From: DASSLY01 sp035689185
GTDB lineage: Bacteria > Actinomycetota > Actinomycetes > Actinomycetales > Dermatophilaceae
DNA: 36,258 nt
Reading direction: 5' to 3'
Assembly (NCBI GenBank): GCA_035689185.1
Contig: DASSLY010000085.1
Location: 1-36,258 of the forward strand
Shown: in pieces, positions 33,941 through 36,258 of the stretch
Position numbering within the stretch: the stretch's first letter is position 1
How the letters are laid out: every line of letters begins with the position of its first letter
The notes under the pieces: generated by a model
Database searches by the model: none
The model's input: the letters and a program-made list of their open reading frames with translations, nothing else
What the model was told of the DNA's origin: nothing
Position numbers and translations under genes: made by a program

Positions 33941-34921
33941 ATGGCAATGACGGCCCGGGTCAAGGACGAGCTGAGCCGCCTGGACGTGACCAAGCCGTGC
34001 TGCCGCAAGGCGGAGGTGTCGGCCACGCTGCGTTTCGCCGGCGGGCTGCATATCGTCGGGGGCAGGATCGTGGTCGAGGCCGAGCTGGACACCGCGCACA
34101 GCGCGCGCCGGCTCCGCCGGGAGATCGCAGAGGTGTACGGCCATGCCAGCGAGGTGCTCGTTCTTGCCGCCGGCGGCCTTCGGCGCGGTAGCCGCTACGT
34201 CGTCCGGGTGGTCGAGGATGGTGAGGCGCTGGCCCGGCAGACCGGGCTCATCGACACCCGCGGCCGCCCCGTCCGCGGGCTGCCGCCCCGGGTAGTCGGC
34301 GGGGCGGTGTGCGACGCGGAGGCCGCCTGGCGCGGGGCCTTTCTCGCTCACGGTTCGCTGACCGAGCCCGGCCGCTCTTCCGCACTGGAGGTGACCTGCC
34401 CCGGCCCGGAGGCGGCCCTCGCCCTGGTCGGCGCGGCGCGGCGGCTCGGCATCCAGGCCAAGGCCAGGGAGGTCCGCGGGGTGGACCGGGTGGTGATCCG
34501 CGACGGCGACGCCATCGCCGCCATGTTGACCCGACTGGGCGCCCATGATGCCGTGCTGGCCTGGGAGGAGCGACGCATGCGCCGCGAGGTGCGGGCGACG
34601 GCCAACCGGCTGGCCAACTTCGACGACGCGAACCTGCGGCGGTCCGCCCGCGCGGCCGTCGCCGCCGGGTCCCGGGTTGAGCGGGCGCTGGAGATCCTCG
34701 GCAGCGAGGTGCCCGAGCACCTGCGCGAGGCGGGGACGCTGCGGCTGGAGCACAAGCAGGCCAGCCTGGAGGAGCTCGGCCAGCTCGCCTCGCCGCCGCT
34801 GACCAAGGATGCGGTGGCCGGCCGGATCCGGCGGTTGCTGGCGATGGCGGACAAGCGGGCGAGCGACGTCGGCATCCCCGGCACGGAAGCCAACCTGACC
34901 CCCGACATGCTCGACGCCTGA
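33941..34921 (+). CDS. whiA: Sporulation/cell-division regulator WhiA
   Basis: A 326-residue DNA-binding regulator, with a LAGLIDADG-like N-terminal domain and a C-terminal helix-turn-helix. The N terminus reads MAMTARVKDELSRL, then CCRKAEVSATLRFAGGLHI and GGLRRGSRYVVRV; the C terminus has RLEHKQASLEELGQL and DAVAGRIRRLL. In Streptomyces WhiA works with WhiB to commit aerial hyphae to sporulation septation; it is also conserved in non-sporulating actinobacteria. ATG at 33941 is preferred because homologues start MAMT; ATGs at 33932 and 33947 are also in frame. Confidence 0.96.
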   Translation: MAMTARVKDELSRLDVTKPCCRKAEVSATLRFAGGLHIVGGRIVVEAELDTAHSARRLRREIAEVYGHASEVLVLAAGGLRRGSRYVVRVVEDGEALARQTGLIDTRGRPVRGLPPRVVGGAVCDAEAAWRGAFLAHGSLTEPGRSSALEVTCPGPEAALALVGAARRLGIQAKAREVRGVDRVVIRDGDAIAAMLTRLGAHDAVLAWEERRMRREVRATANRLANFDDANLRRSARAAVAAGSRVERALEILGSEVPEHLREAGTLRLEHKQASLEELGQLASPPLTKDAVAGRIRRLLAMADKRASDVGIPGTEANLTPDMLDA

Positions 34922-35029
34922 CCCGAAACCCCAGCCAGCCGGGCCCAGCCGGGGGTGGGCGGACGGCATACCAGGTCCGCGAACGGGCGAACAGGGCAAC
35001 CCGACCCTGCCGACTCCGCCCGAATCCCC

Positions 35030-35035
35030 TAGGGT
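35030..35035 (+). promoter_or_regulatory. Possible -10 box TAGGGT of gap
   Basis: TAGGGT matches the TAnnnT pattern seen elsewhere in the window and would give a leader of about 105 bases. No good -35 box stands 17-18 bases upstream. Nothing else in the 225-base whiA-gap gap is convincing. Confidence 0.3.
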
Positions 35036-35146
35036 CGCAAGTGGTCGCATTCCGTGCCGGAGCCGCCCCGAGGACATCCTGGCGGACGGTCCGCACCGGG
35101 GCACCACCCAGGCAGAGCAGTCGAGATGTGAGGGAAGGCGAAGCAC

Positions 35147-36148
<1,002 letters not shown>

Positions 36149-36178
36149 CCGCTGGCCGGGAACGGTAGGGAGAAGGCG

Positions 36179-36258
36179 ATGCAGACCGTCGACGACCTGG
36201 TGGCAGCGGGCGGCCTTCGCGGCAAGCGGGTGCTGGTGCGCAGCGACCTCAACGTCCC
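36179..36258 (+). CDS. pgk: Phosphoglycerate kinase, N-terminal fragment (3' end outside window)
   Basis: The first 26 complete codons before the window ends. VDDLVAAGGLRGKRVLVRSD followed by LNVP is the characteristic phosphoglycerate kinase N terminus, which includes the conserved RxDxNVP substrate-binding segment. ATG at 36179 is preceded by GGGAGAAGG. Position directly after gap supports the call. Confidence 0.92.
   Translation, partial: MQTVDDLVAAGGLRGKRVLVRSDLNV

Overview
The window reads as chromosomal DNA from a high-GC actinobacterium. Codons end almost uniformly in G or C. whiA is present, GTG starts are frequent, and start/stop codons of neighbouring genes often overlap as GTGA or ATGA. 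The gene order polA .. rpsA .. coaE .. uvrB .. terC .. uvrA .. uvrC-rapZ-yvcK-whiA .. gap-pgk is the conserved core layout I know from Streptomyces and its relatives. The genus cannot be named from what is here. I see no rRNA, tRNA, insertion sequence, prophage or CRISPR array.

Layout. (1) 1-6378: the 3' end of polA, then a minus-strand accessory block. That block holds an FAD/NADPH monooxygenase-like flavoprotein, a large LuxR-type regulator, a cell-wall-anchored protein with four near-identical Ig-like repeats and an LPRTG sorting signal, and a SAM methyltransferase. (2) 6397-13338: rpsA, coaE, an HMG-CoA lyase-like gene, two DUF202 membrane proteins, uvrB and an MmcQ/YjbR protein. (3) 13339-14761: a 432-base non-coding stretch with a compound tandem repeat and a yybP-ykoY (Mn2+) riboswitch, followed by terC. 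Bases 13513-13602 of that stretch show nothing I recognise. (4) 14758-19958: a minus-strand operon (79-aa small protein, VOC protein, EamA exporter) divergent from a CGNR zinc-finger regulator, then an MBL-fold hydrolase and a three-gene operon of one soluble histidine kinase with two LuxR-type response regulators. (5) 20186-23953: uvrA and a Rieske lipoprotein. (6) 23990-29562: a complete branched-chain amino-acid ABC transporter on the minus strand (livK-livH-livM-livG-livF in transcription order). (7) 29807-36258: uvrC-rapZ-yvcK with overlapping codons, whiA, gap and the start of pgk.

How the parts connect. The nucleotide-excision-repair genes uvrA, uvrB and uvrC lie in one 21-kb stretch but in three transcription units. 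Each unit has the same promoter layout: CTGTC, a fixed 12-base gap, a TAGnnT -10 box, and a start codon 6-7 bases further on. This matches the mycobacterial RecA-independent (PafBC) damage promoter with leaderless transcripts, so the three genes are probably co-induced by DNA damage. coaE, whiA and the CGNR gene share the short -10-to-start distance without the CTGTC element. terC is probably under Mn2+ control through its riboswitch. The CGNR/small-protein/VOC/EamA block looks like a self-contained sensing and efflux module with a shared divergent control region.
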